DNA of 64,000 bases from Rhodeus uyekii (Eukaryota; Chordata; Actinopteri; Cypriniformes; Acheilognathidae), in assembly GCA_037043235.1 (NCBI GenBank), contig JAWRVZ010000287.1:248001-312000 (forward strand), read 5' to 3'. The translations under genes and the position numbers were made by a program. The notes under the pieces were generated by a model. That model had not been told where the DNA came from. It did not search any database and saw only the letters and a program-made list of their open reading frames with translations. Shown one piece after another: positions 43,948 to 54,420 of the stretch. Each line of letters starts with the position of its first letter. Positions within the stretch are counted from its first letter, which is position 1.

Positions 43948-45274
43948 TCAAGGACCCCCCCTTCCTCCTTCCTTCACGTGACAATACATCTGTGCCCTTG
44001 ACACCATTTTGGTCCCACTCCTCCAAAGGAAGGAGAAGACCAGCTTTTCCAACTTCCTTCCATACCAGGCCAAATAATTCAAACAAGGGAGAAGATCTGC
44101 CCTGACAACCTCTAGCTTACTCCATATCGACAGTCCCCTTGACTTCCACCTAGCTATCTTCGTCTGTACTGTCTTGAACTTCACCTCCCAGTTCTTCTGA
44201 ATGCTGTTCCTTCTGAAAAAAATAATTCCTAGAATCTTCAGCCCCTCAGCACAAACAGTATAACCCCCAGGCACAGTTGTTCTATTGACCCTCTGACCTA
44301 CAAACATTACTGAGGACTTGCCTACATTCACCCGCGCTCCAGAACCCTCACAAAAGTCTTGCAGTATTTTGGCTGCCACAGCAAAATCTCGGTCTGAGGT
44401 CAGGAACAAAGTCATGTCATCAGCGTATGCAATCACTTTTGCACATGTACCCCTGCCCCCCGGTAAATGGATGCCAGTCAAAGATGGAGCCGCCCTCAAG
44501 GCTGCCATCAAGGGTTCTAAGGACAGGAAGTAAAGTAGGGGTGACAAAGGGCCCTTATCGAACACCACCCAACTTCTCTACCCTCCCTGAATAATACCCA
44601 TTTATCCCTATCCTACTGCAGACTCTATTGTATAACAGTTTGACCCAAGACCTGAACTGGGCCAAACCCCATATGCCGCTGTTCTGCCCAGCTTACAATG
44701 TCCCTTATTAATGCTAGGTTCATCCCAATTGATCTACCTGGCACCCGCAAGTCTGATCAGGCTGCACTACTACTCCGATTACCTTCTTGAGCTGCTCTGT
44801 TATTACCTTGGCAAATACTTTGTAATCGGTTGTCAACAAGGTTATTGGTCTCCAATTTACCAACTCCTCATTGCTGCCTTTCTAATGTAGCAGTGCCACC
44901 AAACCTGTTCTCATGGTTAGTGGTAGTTCACCTCTCTCCATGCTTTCCTGATATACCCCAACCAGCTCGGCCCCCATCCAGGGCAAAACCACCTTATAGA
45001 ACTCAGATGGCAGGCCATCACACCCGGGGGCCATACCACTTTTGAGCGATGATACTGCACAGCTAACTTCCTGCAGTGTCAAGGGCCCTTCTAGTGTTTC
45101 CTTCTCTTCCTCTGCTAAAACTCTGTCCAAAGCATCCAAGAAATTCCCCATAGAGACATCCAAGGGGCCCCTACTTCTAAACAACTCCCTGTAAAAACCC
45201 TCTGCAGCCCATAGCATGCCCTCTACAGATGTTACTACTCCCAGTGGAAAAGAAAAAGCTTGTTGGCTTCTCAT
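43948..45274 (-). pseudogene. Tx1-clade reverse transcriptase (copy 2), frameshifted
   Basis: The minus strand encodes the RT core in three blocks. An N-terminal block at 45274-44882 reads SSLKSGMAPGCDGLPSEFYK. A middle block near 44880-44700 reads NWRPITLLTTDYKVFAKVIT and VVQPDQTCG. The palm block at 44568-43948 reads LSPLLYFLSLEPLMAALRAA and VIAYADDMTLFLTS (Y-A-D-D intact), then NVGKSSVMFVGQ. Shifts separate the blocks. Motif style (GCDGLPSEFY, RPITLL) fits L1/Tx1-like LINEs. Confidence 0.87.
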
Positions 45275-45575
45275 CTAAAAGACGCTTTTGTGCCAATAAT
45301 AATCCTTCATAACACTCTGAAGGTATCTTGCCCTATCCCACCCATCAGCTGTTCCCAATGCACCTTCTGTCTATATTTTCTGCAACTCTTCTGACCACTT
45401 ACAGATTCTAGCCCGCCTACATCTTGCCTTCTCTCTACCCCAGTCACGGCAGAAGAACACCACTCTCTATTTAAACCCCTCCCACCATGATGTCCGAGTC
45501 TCGTACAAACCTTGCAGGTTTTTCCATCCAGCCACCAGATTATAAAAGGCTACACTGAAGAAGTCCTTTAAGAAC

Positions 45576-46159
45576 TGTTGTGGAATTTTCTCAAATATCA
45601 GTCAGAGAGTCAAGAGTGGTCAGAAGTAAAATAATATATTTATTCACTTGTACAAGGACTCGTCTTACACACGTCAAGCATGCATGAGAAGAGTGGAGGG
45701 GCAGTCCCTCACACCCCTTATATACCTTATGGGCTACTCAAAATTTCTGTCAAGATCATTCCTAAAAAGGAGTGGTCGAGCACGGCTCTAATGCCTATGC
45801 TCTGTAAGTTACTTTACGTCACACAAGCACTTAGATCTGCAAAAACAAATTTCCGAGAATTGAAAATTGTGTTCATCACCTTAACATTAAAACTTCACAC
45901 ATTTGTTATTTATAATGACAGCTCCCCTGCACACATACGCACATCTCTGTCTTGACCCTTTATTTACGGTGCAGCTCCCCTGCACACATACTCACACCTC
46001 TATCTCGGCCTTTAAACATATCCTGTTGAGCAGACAATGCCTGCACGCTGAACTGTCATGAGAGACACACATAATATTCAGCATACAGAATTTCTTCAGT
46101 AAGCATTCAAATTTAGTAAATTTCCATTAAGCATACATAATCTGCAAATTTCCATTACA
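45576..46159 (-). mobile_element. Solo LTR of a retrovirus-like element
   Basis: On the minus strand the LTR begins TGTAATGG (46159) and ends CCACAACA (45576), flanked by GAAC on both sides (45572-45575 and 46160-46163). It contains a TATA box (minus GGTATATAAGG, about 45717-45727) and a poly(A) signal (minus GAATAAAT, about 45638-45645) spaced as in a compact U3-R-U5. A GGGGAGCTG segment is duplicated inside. No internal genes remain. It interrupts the Tx1 LINE ORF2. Confidence 0.87.
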
Positions 46160-46287
46160 GAACGCAGTGTTAAATCTCCACACACCCCTCCCTCTCTTCA
46201 GGCCACCTCCACCTTTACCCCAACTAAACAGTGGTCTGAACACCACATTGGCCGCTGTGTATAGTCACATACCCTCACATGACCTGG

Positions 46288-46744
46288 TTAAAAAATATAT
46301 TCCAGCCGAGAAGCTTCCTGCTTGCTGTTACGCCATGTATAATTTGGCTCTCGACCACCCGCTCCTCGAAAAGAGTCTTGAAGGGAAAATTCTAACATCA
46401 AATGGGACAGTGCTTTACCTGTAGTGTTATCAAGAGACACGTTAAAATCACCTCCCAAAACTAACACTCTGTTCGTATATAAGACTGGTACCAGGCTATC
46501 CAAAAAACCCTCCCTATCTGCTAACTTACTTGGAGCGTACACATTCACGAAACGAAAAGCCACCCCCCCTCCACCTAACATCCACAATCAAAACCCTCCC
46601 CGGAATGATCACATTTGTGAATTCAATCGTAAATTCCCAAGTATAAAATAAAATACCTACTCCATCTGCGTTAACATTTCCCACCCCGCAGAAAAAACAG
46701 AAACATCTTCTTTTCCTTGCAAATGACATTCTTGTAGAAAACAA
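46288..46744 (-). pseudogene. Tx1-clade endonuclease (copy 2)
   Basis: The minus strand shows VNADGVGILFYTWEFTIEFT in one frame. In another it shows FVNVYAPSKLADREGFLDSL, LVLGGDFNVSLDNTTGKA (the D-x-N catalytic box) and EPNYTWRNSKQEASRLEYIF, the start of the C-terminal R-L-E/D-Y-I-F signature. An LQEC-like block is visible near 46740. The rest lies beyond the solo LTR. The domain would nick the U2 target. The protein differs from the + strand endonuclease at 48813. Confidence 0.82.
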
Positions 46745-46747
46745 ACA

Positions 46748-47092
46748 TCAAAAGGCAACCCTTTTAAGGAAATAAAAATAGCAGTTCTCCTCTGTAACAT
46801 TTAATGGTGCCACCTTTAAATAAACCATATCATCTTCTATATAAAACAAAACAAACAAACAAAAACTTAAATACACCACATTCAAGCATAACATACTCCC
46901 CTTCCTCCCCAAGCCCTTCTTTCCCCTACCCCTCCCTGCAGATACCTTAGTCCATTCACCTCCATCTCCTCCCTCCTCAGTTTCCAGGTCGCTTGTATTC
47001 ATATTAAAAATGGATTTAACTTCTCCCAAAACACGTTCCCTCCCCTCCATCCCTTTTACACCTCCTTCTGAAGTCCCCACTCCCGTGTCCAT
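46748..47092 (-). pseudogene. Tx1-clade ORF1 C-terminal part (copy 2)
   Basis: The frame reads MDTGVGTSEGGVKGMEGRER and GGDGGEWTKVSAGRGRGKKG, a Gly/Glu/Lys-rich tail like that of ORF1 proteins in this clade, then runs into non-conserved sequence. The N-terminal part and any zinc knuckles are missing, because the element stops at the (CT)n tract at 47158. Confidence 0.5.
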
Positions 47093-47157
47093 TTCATCAC
47101 CATCATCCTAACCCCAATCTTGACCAGTTATCAGATCCTGGGTTTGAAATCTGCTGC

Positions 47158-47291
<134 letters not shown>

Positions 47292-47500
47292 GTTCACGCT
47301 GGGAGTGAGTGTGGCGTTTGGGTTGCATGTGGGAGAGCGCGCGGTTTTTCAAGATTTTTTCTGATTTAACCGTTTTTTTTGTTTTGTCTTTTTTTCTTTC
47401 CCTTTTCCACCCAATTCTTTGGGCTTTTTTCTTTTTATTTGTATTAGTGTTAGTTAGTGTAGTTGAGTGTGTTTGAGTGAGTGGGGAGTGTGAGGCTGTA

Positions 47501-48730
47501 ATGGCGTCTGCCCCGGAGCAGGGAGCGTCGCCTCTCTCTCTCAGGAATGGGTTCAGGTGTGCGCCAGAAGCAGGCGCAACGATAGAAGATGTTCTCCTTG
47601 CCGTCGCTGACCAAATCGGTCACGATAACATAAACTCGGCGTCTAGGATGAACAAAGCAGTTGTAGTGTTTCTTAAAAACGAAAACTTAGTAAAAACAAT
47701 GATCGAAAACGGAATTTGGGTCAAAGAAACGTTCGTACCCGTCACACCCTTGTCTGCCCCGGCTACAAAAGTCACGGTTTCTAATGTACCGCCTTTCATT
47801 TCCAATGATTTAATTGTGAAAGAGTTATCTAGATTCGGGAAAATTGCTGGAGGAGTGAAAATGATTCCGCTCGGATGCAAAAATGCATCGCTGAAACACG
47901 TGTTGTCTTTTAGGAGACAAGTGTATATGTTTTTAACTTCGCCGGACAAAACACTCGATGTCTCTTTCCGTGTGTCTCACGGAGAGAGCTCTTACATGCT
48001 GTACGCGAGTACAGACAGTTTGCGCTGTTTTGAGTGCGGAGACATCGGTCACAAACGCTTTGTCTGTCCGCATAAACAACGCGCCGAGGAGAACCAGGGC
48101 CCGCGGACAGACGAGCAACAAAGTGTAGTGGTGGAAGGAAGTGTATAGGCAGAGACGGTCAAAGTGATCAACGCTGAGGTAAGGAAAGCGGTTAATGTTG
48201 TCAACGATAGCCAAAGGCCTAGTGTCAGTGGCGTCAGTGCTGTGAGTGCTCAGCAGAGTACTGATGGTGCTGATACTGATGAGGCTTTGTGTGAGAGTAA
48301 TGTTGTCAGTAATGATGCTGAAGAGGTTTTGTGTGAGAGTAATGTTGTAAGCAATGATGCTGAAGAGGCGTTGAGTAAGAGGAGTGTGGAGAGCAGTGAT
48401 GATGAGGTGGATGGACAGTCTGTAGTCACTGAAGGAAGCATCAGAGATGATGAATCCTGTTTTGATGTGGATATGGATAAGGCCTATGAGGGAGATTTGT
48501 ATTCTGTTGAGCAGATTAACAATTTCTTGGATGAAACCAAAGGCAAAAGTGTTGAACTTGTAGAGTTTTTCCCCGATTTAAACAAGTTTGTTGAATCAGT
48601 GATCAAAATACGCAGTGAGTGCAGTAATGATGTTCTGTCCCAACAAAAGAGATTTAGACTAAAGAAACACATAACGGCAATTAGACAACGTTCAAAGAAA
48701 GGTCAAACTAAGAGAAGTAAATTAAAATAA
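47501..48730 (+). pseudogene. LINE ORF1 (RNA-binding, one CCHC knuckle) with one in-frame stop
   Basis: The start is placed at ATG 47501 (MASAPEQGASPLSL). The frame stays open for 410 codons except for a TAG at 48146-48148. Domains: an N-terminal RRM-like pair (AVVVFLKNENLVKTMIENGI; KVTVSNVPPFISNDLIVKEL), a zinc knuckle CFECGDIGHKRFVC near residue 190, an acidic region with a duplicated CESNVVSNDAEE unit, and a conserved-looking C-terminal YSVEQINNFLDETKGKS helix region with a basic tail. One point mutation from intact, so relatively young. Confidence 0.87.
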
Positions 48731-48812
48731 AGATCACATGGGTGTCTACAGCTCTTTCGGGTTTCTTTTCACTTTTCTGATTTTATTTGATTCTCTTCCC
48801 TATTTTATTTCT

Positions 48813-49392
48813 ATGGATATCCTAAGAGTAGGGTCTTTGAACATAAATGGGGCTAGGGATGGAAATAAACTAGCTTTGTTAAAGGAGTATATTAGACCTA
48901 AAGAAATTAATGTGATGTTTCTTCAAGAAACACACAGTGATGAAGCGAATGAAATGGATTGGGGTTTGAGGTGGGATGGTGAATATGTTTTAAGTCATGG
49001 CACTAATGTAAGTGCAGGGGTGGCAATTCTTTTTTCTTCAAAAACAAAGATCAATATTTTATCAAAACAGGAAGTAGAAAAAGGAAGACTCCTTGTTTTA
49101 AAAGTAGAAATAAACAGTAAGGTTTTTGTTTTTATTAATATTTATGCTCCCACAGTAGGAAGTAGTAGAATCCAACTATTTCAGAAACTTAAGAATGTCC
49201 TTCATGATTTAGACCCAGATGATTTTTTAATTGTGGGAGGGGATTGGAACTGTACTGTAGATTTTACTAATGACAGGAACGGTGAAGAACCTCATCCGTC
49301 ATCTGCCCTATCCCTAAAAAATGTTTTAAAACAAGCAGAACTTATTGATGTTTGGAGATCAAAGAATGAATCCATCTGGATAGGAACGCAGA
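48813..49392 (+). pseudogene. LINE AP-like endonuclease, truncated
   Basis: The start is placed at ATG 48813, which gives MDILRVGSLNINGARDGNKL. Conserved blocks follow: VMFLQETHSDEANEMDWGL (catalytic Glu), AGVAILFSSK, FVFINIYAPT and FLIVGGDWNCTVDF (D-x-N). The frame is intact to LIDVWRSKNESIWIGTQ and then meets U2 sequence, so the C-terminal SRIDY and SDH blocks are missing. The truncation is a junction, not decay. It is followed at once by the minus-strand U2 5' end. Confidence 0.87.
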
Positions 49393-49423
49393 CTTGATCT
49401 TAGCCAAAAGGCAGAGAAGCAAT
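49393..49423 (-). ncRNA. U2 snRNA gene, 5' end (copy 2)
   Basis: The minus strand reads GCTTCTCTGCCTTTTGGCTA and then AGATCAAG, the highly conserved U2 start. The branch-point-recognition box GUAGUA that should follow is missing; four bases (49389-49392, TCTG on the minus strand) could belong to U2 or to the LINE. The U2 remainder is at 39561-39699. Confidence 0.85.
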
Positions 49424-49448
49424 GACGTCACGATGCAGGGGCGGGGAG

Positions 49449-49691
49449 CAGTGGCGTAGCCACGGGGGGGCCTGGGCCCCCTCATTTACATGTCCGGCCC
49501 CCTCAGATTTTCAATTGTTTAAAATCGCTACTGTGAAAACACATATCACCTTGGCTGAGAGGTTAAGGCGATGGACTAGAAATCCATTGGGGTTTCCCCG
49601 CGCAGGTTCGAATCCTGCTGACTATGTTGTGCTCAGGCCCCCTCATTTTAAGCTGGGCCCCCTCAAAAATACAATTCTGGCTACGCCCCTG
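49449..49691. mobile_element. hAT-type element carrying a tRNA-Ser-like sequence
   Basis: Terminal inverted repeats CAGTGGCGTAGCCA and (complement of right end) CAGGGGCGTAGCCA; perfect 8-bp target duplication GCGGGGAG (49441-49448 and 49692-49699). The insertion lies between the U2 start and its PSE, adding 251 bp between them. The interior has two GGCCCCCTCA-type segments around a tRNA-like centre. Confidence 0.92.
49543..49626 (+). tRNA. tRNA-Ser(AGA)-like sequence inside the hAT element
   Basis: D arm and A box TGGCTGAGAGGTTAAGGCGA, anticodon arm ATGGA-CTAGAAA-TCCAT with anticodon AGA, a long variable arm (TTGGGGTTTCCCCGCG) and the T arm CAGGTTCGAATCCTG are well preserved and serine-type. 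The acceptor stem is poorly paired (ATATCAC against TGACTAT), so it is probably a pseudogene or the promoter part of a SINE-like unit. Confidence 0.75.
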
Positions 49692-49717
49692 GCGGGGAGA
49701 GGCGACAAATGCCATGC

Positions 49718-49736
49718 CCACCCAGGTCACGGTGAG
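49718..49736 (-). promoter_or_regulatory. U2 proximal sequence element (PSE), copy 2
   Basis: The minus-strand sequence CTCACCGTGACCTGGGTGG has one difference from the element at 9349-9367. It is now about 300 bp upstream of the U2 start because of the hAT insertion. Without that insertion the spacing would be about the usual 40-60 bp. Confidence 0.7.
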
Positions 49737-49999
49737 AGGTTCAACGGTCGCCAACAATCAAGCAGCTTTACAGTGGTCACAGGAAAAACAATGTAAACAA
49801 AGTTTGTTTGGCTGAACAGCAGCCTTAAATGAAAAGGCGAATCAATACAATTGATGAATTTTAAGTGTTAAGTTTCCCCAACTGAGCAAGCCATAGGCGA
49901 CAGCGGCAAGTAACCAAAACTCTGGCAGGTGACGTAATGAAGAACAGAATGGAGAAAAAAATATTCTGTAAGAAGAATAAAAAGAAACAAAGAACTGTT

Positions 50000-50349
50000 A
50001 TAGGAAGAGGGTCCAGAGTTTAGGAGCTAAATAGGAAAGAGATCGACCGCCAGCAGTTGACTTTGATATTCTAGATATTATAAGATGGTCAGTATTTTGG
50101 GATCGCAATAGACGTGAAGGACTAAGTGTTTAATAGGAAGCCAGTGCAGGTTTGACAGAACTGGGTTAATATGCTCATACTTCCTGGTTCTAGTAAGAAC
50201 TCGAGCTGCTGCATTTTGGACCAGCTGGAATTTGTTTATTAAGAGTGCAGGGCAACCACCTAATAGAGCGTTAAAATAATCTAGCCTTGAACACATGAAC
50301 CAACTGTTCCGCATTTGTCTTAGAGAGCATATGTCGCAATTTAGATATA
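50000..50349 (-). pseudogene. LINE ORF2 C-terminal part, downstream of the MITE
   Basis: The minus strand reads KLRHMLSKTNAEQLVHVF, then ALLINKFQLVQNAAARVLTR and RKYEHINPVLSNLHWLPIKH, the usual post-RT region of fish L2/CR1 LINEs. It then continues in other frames to about 50000. It is separated from the RT by the mariner-type MITE. Confidence 0.8.
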
Positions 50350-50996
50350 CAGTAGAAACCCGACTTACGAAATTAATCCGTTCCGAGGTTGGCTTCGTAA
50401 GTCAATCTTTTTGTAAGTCGGTCAGGCTTTTACATGTAAATTGTCTAATCTGTTCCAAGCCCTACAAAAACACCACATTTAATTTTATAATAAAACTATG
50501 CTTGTTCAGTATGGTATGACAAGCACATCCCAGCTTCATACTTCTCAATTATCTCCCTTTTCGTTTCCATGGAGAGCATCCTCTTCTTCCCTTTCACTCT
50601 CACTTTCACCGTGAAATGAAATGGGAGAGGAACGCCGCTACGCAGAGGCTGGTGGGAGCGATGCTGACCAATAGGAGAGCAGGATGCTGCAGCTAAAGCT
50701 AGCGTCAGAGCCGTGAGCAGTGTTGCCAGATTGGGCGGGTTCCCGGCGGGTTTTAAGATGTAGTTGAGCTGGAAATCTTCAGTCCAATCTGGCAACACTG
50801 GCCGGGAGACAACCAATGGGAAAGCGGGACGATTGGTACGAGTTCCCAGGTCAGTGGCGCGCAAATTTCAATACAAAACTCTGAACAAAACTCATCTCGA
50901 TCATTTTGTCGTTACTCGGGCGCAAAAAACCCAAAATCTTTTATCGTATGTTGAACTTTTCGTACATAGAGCGTTTCGTAAGTCGGGGTTATACTG
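50350..50996. mobile_element. Mariner-type MITE inside the LINE
   Basis: Ends CAGTAGAAACCCGACTTACG and (complement) CAGTATAACCCCGACTTACG, flanked by TA (50348-50349 and 50997-50998). It shares the style of the MITE at 38511-39308 (CAGT plus a TTACGA theme). No transposase. A small hAT MITE sits inside it. Confidence 0.87.
50718..50800. mobile_element. Small hAT MITE (CAGTGTTGCCAGATTG ends)
   Basis: Ends CAGTGTTGCCAGATTG and CAATCTGGCAACACTG, 83 bp, flanked by GCCGTGAG and GCCGGGAG (8-bp duplication with one mismatch). It is the same family as 62453-62668. Confidence 0.85.
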
Positions 50997-51166
50997 TATT
51001 TTTAAGATGGTAGAATGTCGTTTTACAGATGCTAGAAACTTGGCTTTCAAATGAAAGATTGGTATCAAAGAGCAAACCCAGGTTTCTAACTGACGACGAA
51101 GACTTGACAGAGCAGCCATCGAGTGTTAGGCAGTAGTCTAGATTATTACGTGCAGAACTTTTTAGT

Positions 51167-52280
51167 CTAATACTTAGAATCTCTGTTTTTTTCAGAATTA
51201 AGCAGTAGAAAGTTATTAGTCATCCAATTTTTTATATCAGTTATGCATTCTGTTAATTTAGTGAATTTGTTCGTTTCATCAGGATGAGAAGAAATATAGA
51301 GCTGAGTATCATCAGCGTAACAGTGAAAGCTAATGCCATGCTTCCTAATAATTGCACACAGAGGAAGCATGTACAGGGTGAAAAGCAATAGTCCTAGTAC
51401 TGAACCTTGAGGAACTACATACTGAACCCGTGACCGATATGACACCTCATTTACTGCTACAAACTGATAACGGTCAGATAAGTATGATTTGAAACAGGCT
51501 AGTGCAACTCCACTAATGCCAACATAATTTTCAAGCAGCATTAAGGTCCAGAAACACTAACAGAGAGATACAACCACGATTGGATGATAAGAGCAAATCA
51601 TTTGTGACTCTAATGAGAGCAGTCTCAGTACTATGATATGGTCTAAATCCAGACTGGAAATCCTAGTAGATGCTGTTTCTTTTTAAAAAGGAACATAGTT
51701 GTGAAGATATTGCCTTTTCTAGAATCTTTGACAAAGGTAGATTTGATATCGGCCTCTAATTAACTAATTCTGTAGGATCAAGTTGTGTTTTTTTAATATG
51801 CGGTTTAATTACGGCCAGCTTAAAGGTTTTTGGTACGTATCCTAATGACAAAGATGAATTAATAATATTAAGAAGAGGATCTATGATCTCTGGAAGCATC
51901 TCTTTCAGTAGCTTAGTTGGTATTGGGTCTAGCATACATGTTGATTTTGATGATTTAATGAGTTTAGACAATTCTTCCTCCCCAATAGCAATGAAGGAGT
52001 GGAATATTTATTCAGGGACACTAACATTTACTGTATTTTGTGATTATTGTAGTAGGCAGTTGTATGGTTATAATTTCTCTCTAATATTATGAATTTTGCA
52101 AATAAAGAAGTCCATGAAGTCATTAGTGCTGTGCTGTTTTAAAGCATCTGGGGTTGAGGCTTTATTTCTTTTTAATTTAGTCACTGTATCAAATAAATAC
52201 CTAGGGTTGTATTTGTTTTCTTCTAAGAGGGTAGAAAAGTAAGCAGATCTAGCTGTTTTTAAGGCCTTTCTGAATGCAAT
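51167..52280 (-). pseudogene. LINE reverse transcriptase domain (minus strand copy)
   Basis: Blocks on the minus strand: KSSKSTCMLDPIPTKLLKEM and GYVPKTFKLAVIKPHIKK near 51971-51756; the D-H-K-like region and ENYVGISGVALACFKSYLSD; QYVVPQGSVLGLLLFTLYML; FHCYADDTQLYISS (Y-A-D-D intact); and IKNWMTNNFLLLNSEK at 51541-51167. Frameshifts separate these blocks. Near 52260 a linker joins the endonuclease. Sister copy at 5368-6000. Confidence 0.87.
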
Positions 52281-52317
52281 AGACCTGTCTTTCCCTGAAA
52301 TGCGAAAAACCTCAGGC

Positions 52318-53394
52318 TTAGTTTTTTTCTAGCTCCGCTCTATTTTTCTGGCTGCTCTCTTGAGGGGCCTGGGTGTGTTCGTTGTACCACGGTGTTGGAC
52401 TATTTTCTTTAATCTTCTTTAAGCGCAATGGAGCAACAGTGTCTAAAGTGCTGGAAAAGAGAGAATTAATAGTTTCTGTTGCAACATCAAGTTCTTCTAG
52501 GCTTTCTGGGATGTTAAGTAGATGAAACTTATCAGGAAGATTATTTATAAAGCTATCTTTAGTGTTAGGAGTGACAGTTCTACTATATTTATAACAGGGA
52601 GTTAGTTTTTCGACTTTGGCTAAAGGTAGTCTACACGCAACTAAGTAATGATCTGAGATGTCATCGCTCTGCTGCAGAATTTGAACAGTATCAACATTGA
52701 TCCCATGCGACAATATTAGATCTAAAGTATGATTACAAGAATGAGTGGGTCCTGGTACATGTTGTGTAACTCCAATAGAGTTTAAGATGTCTCTAAATAC
52801 CAATCCCAATGCGTCTTTTTCATTATCTACATGGATATTAAAATCACCGACAATTATGACTTTATCTGAGGACATTACTAATTCTGAGAGAAAATCAGCA
52901 AATTCTTTGATAAAGTCTGTATGGTGCCCTGTGGGCCTGTATAGAATAGCCAGCACAAAAGTTACACAGGAATTATTACTTGCACTAGATAACTTTACAT
53001 TAAGGATCATCACTTCAAAAGAATTATATTTCAAATTAGACCTTTGAGCAGTACTGATCGTGTTACTATAAATTACAGCAACACCTCCTCCTTTACCTTT
53101 CAGACAAGGCTCATGTTTATAACAGTAATCTTGAGGGGTGGACTCATTTAAAGTAATGTAATTGTCTGGTTTTAGCGAGGTTTCTGTCAAACCCAGCACA
53201 TCTAGTTTATGATCTGTAATCATATCATTTACAATAAGTGCTTTATAGGAAAGGGATCGCATATTTAGTAACCCAATCTTTATCATTTGTACATTTGAGT
53301 TATATCCATTCTTAGTTTTTTGTAAATCAATTACATTTTTACCCTTAAACGGTTTTGAGAGATTTTTGTATTTGCTAATTCGGGGAACAGACAC
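52318..53394 (-). pseudogene. LINE AP-like endonuclease domain
   Basis: The frame is open for 358 codons. It contains IKIGLLNMRSLSYKALIVND (N-terminal block), DVLGLTETSLKPDNYITLNE (catalytic Glu), GGGVAVIYSN, LAILYRPTG, VIIVGDFNIHVDN (D-x-N), GPTHSCNHTLDLILSHG and SDHYLVACRL (final S-D-H). All core endonuclease residues seem present. The frame ends before the RT and no obvious damage is seen within this domain. Confidence 0.88.
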
Positions 53395-53559
53395 AGTCTC
53401 TATAGGATATCTAGGAGAAAGAGTCTCTATGTGTTGTAATTTATCTGACCTCTGTGACGTGAGACAGCTAGCAGACGGTCGGTTTAGCCAGTTTGTCTGC
53501 TTCCTGACCTGGACCCCAGTTAGTCAAGGTTCAGCTCTAAGACTATGTGCCAAATTACT

Positions 53560-54401
53560 AGAGAGAAGAGCGGCACCATCCCAGGTGGGATGAATACCAT
53601 CTCTTTTCAACAGGTCAGGTCTGTCCCAAAAATTTTTTCAATTGTCTATGAACCCTATAATATTCTGCGGGCACCACTTAGACATCCAGCCATTGAGTGA
53701 GGTTAATCTGCTAAGCATCTTATCACTCATGTGTATAGGAAGAGGGCCAGAGCAAATTACAATGCCTGACATCGTACTTGCGAGTTCATACACATCATTG
53801 ATTTTAGTTTAAGTGATCGCCGACTGGCGAAGTCGGACATCATTAGCGCCGACGTGAATAACAATCTTAGAATATTTACGATTAGCCTTAGCCAGCACTT
53901 TAAAATTTGCTTTGACGTCAGGCTCGCTGGCTCCCGGCAAACATGTGACTATGGTGGCTGGAGTCTCTATTTTCACATTCCGAGTAATAGAATCGCTAGG
54001 GTACTTTCAATCACTAGGGTACTTTCAACAGGTTTCTCAGTGGGTGCGTCACTGAGTGGGGAGAACCTGTTTGATGTTCTGATCGGAATGGAACAGTGGT
54101 TTTTTGACCCGCGATTATGCTGTCTCACAGTCACCCAGTTGCCCTGCTGCACGGGCTCTACAGTCGGAACCGAACATTGTACAGGGTTTGCTAAGCTAGT
54201 CGCATCCAAAGCAGTATCTAAAGCCCTTGCATTCTTACTATCCTTGATTAAAGTTTGGATGTGTGTCTCTAATTCTGAGATCTTCTCTGTCAGCCTGACT
54301 ATGTCCCTACATTTATCACATATGAAGCCCTTGCTGCTGACAGAGACAGAAAGAGTATGCATGAAGCAGGCAGTACATGTAACAATTATAAAAGATGACA
54401 T
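53560..54401 (-). pseudogene. LINE ORF1 with zinc-finger and SGNH/GDSL esterase-like domain
   Basis: The N-terminal frame (54401-53973) begins with a Cys-rich block, CTACFMH and FICDKCRDI (PHD-like zinc finger). A coiled-coil-like stretch, LTEKISELETHIQTLIKDSK, and a GNWVTVRQHNRGSK segment follow. After a shift, PATIVTCLPGASEPDVKANF, IVIHVGANDVRLRQ (G-x-N-D block) and DGIHPTWDGAALLSSNLA (D-x-x-H block) mark the esterase-like domain known from CR1/L2 LINE ORF1 proteins. Several stops break the second half. Its activity in retrotransposition is not settled. Confidence 0.8.
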
Positions 54402-54420
54402 GACTCACCGTGTGTGTTGA

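Larger units (their letters stand above)
47292..49392 (+). mobile_element. L1/Tx1-like LINE, + strand, 3'-truncated at U2
   Basis: It has a 5' UTR (47292-47500), ORF1 (47501-48730) and the beginning of ORF2 (endonuclease, 48813-49392). The sequence then jumps within the endonuclease to U2 5' sequence on the opposite strand. RT and 3' end are absent. Some published Tx1-clade LINEs (Kibi) insert in (TC)n, so the adjacent (CT)n may be its target or its 5' end; I cannot decide. Confidence 0.8.
49780..54420 (-). mobile_element. L2/CR1-group LINE with ORF1 and ORF2, minus strand
   Basis: The element runs from the ORF1 N-terminus near 54400 to ORF2 C-terminus and 3' UTR near 49780-50070. ORF2 is broken by frameshifts and by a mariner-type MITE (50350-50996). 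The same family left the fragment at 5368-6000. It lies directly upstream of the U2 promoter copy 2. Confidence 0.87.

Noticed and set aside
43889..44568. A host gene with a reverse transcriptase (telomerase-like)
   Set aside because: The motif order and zinc-finger tail are those of a Tx1/L1-like LINE, and the region is embedded in LINE sequence.
49563..49757. Minus-strand frame across the tRNA-like and hAT segment
   Set aside because: It crosses the hAT border and a structural RNA sequence; it is a chance frame.
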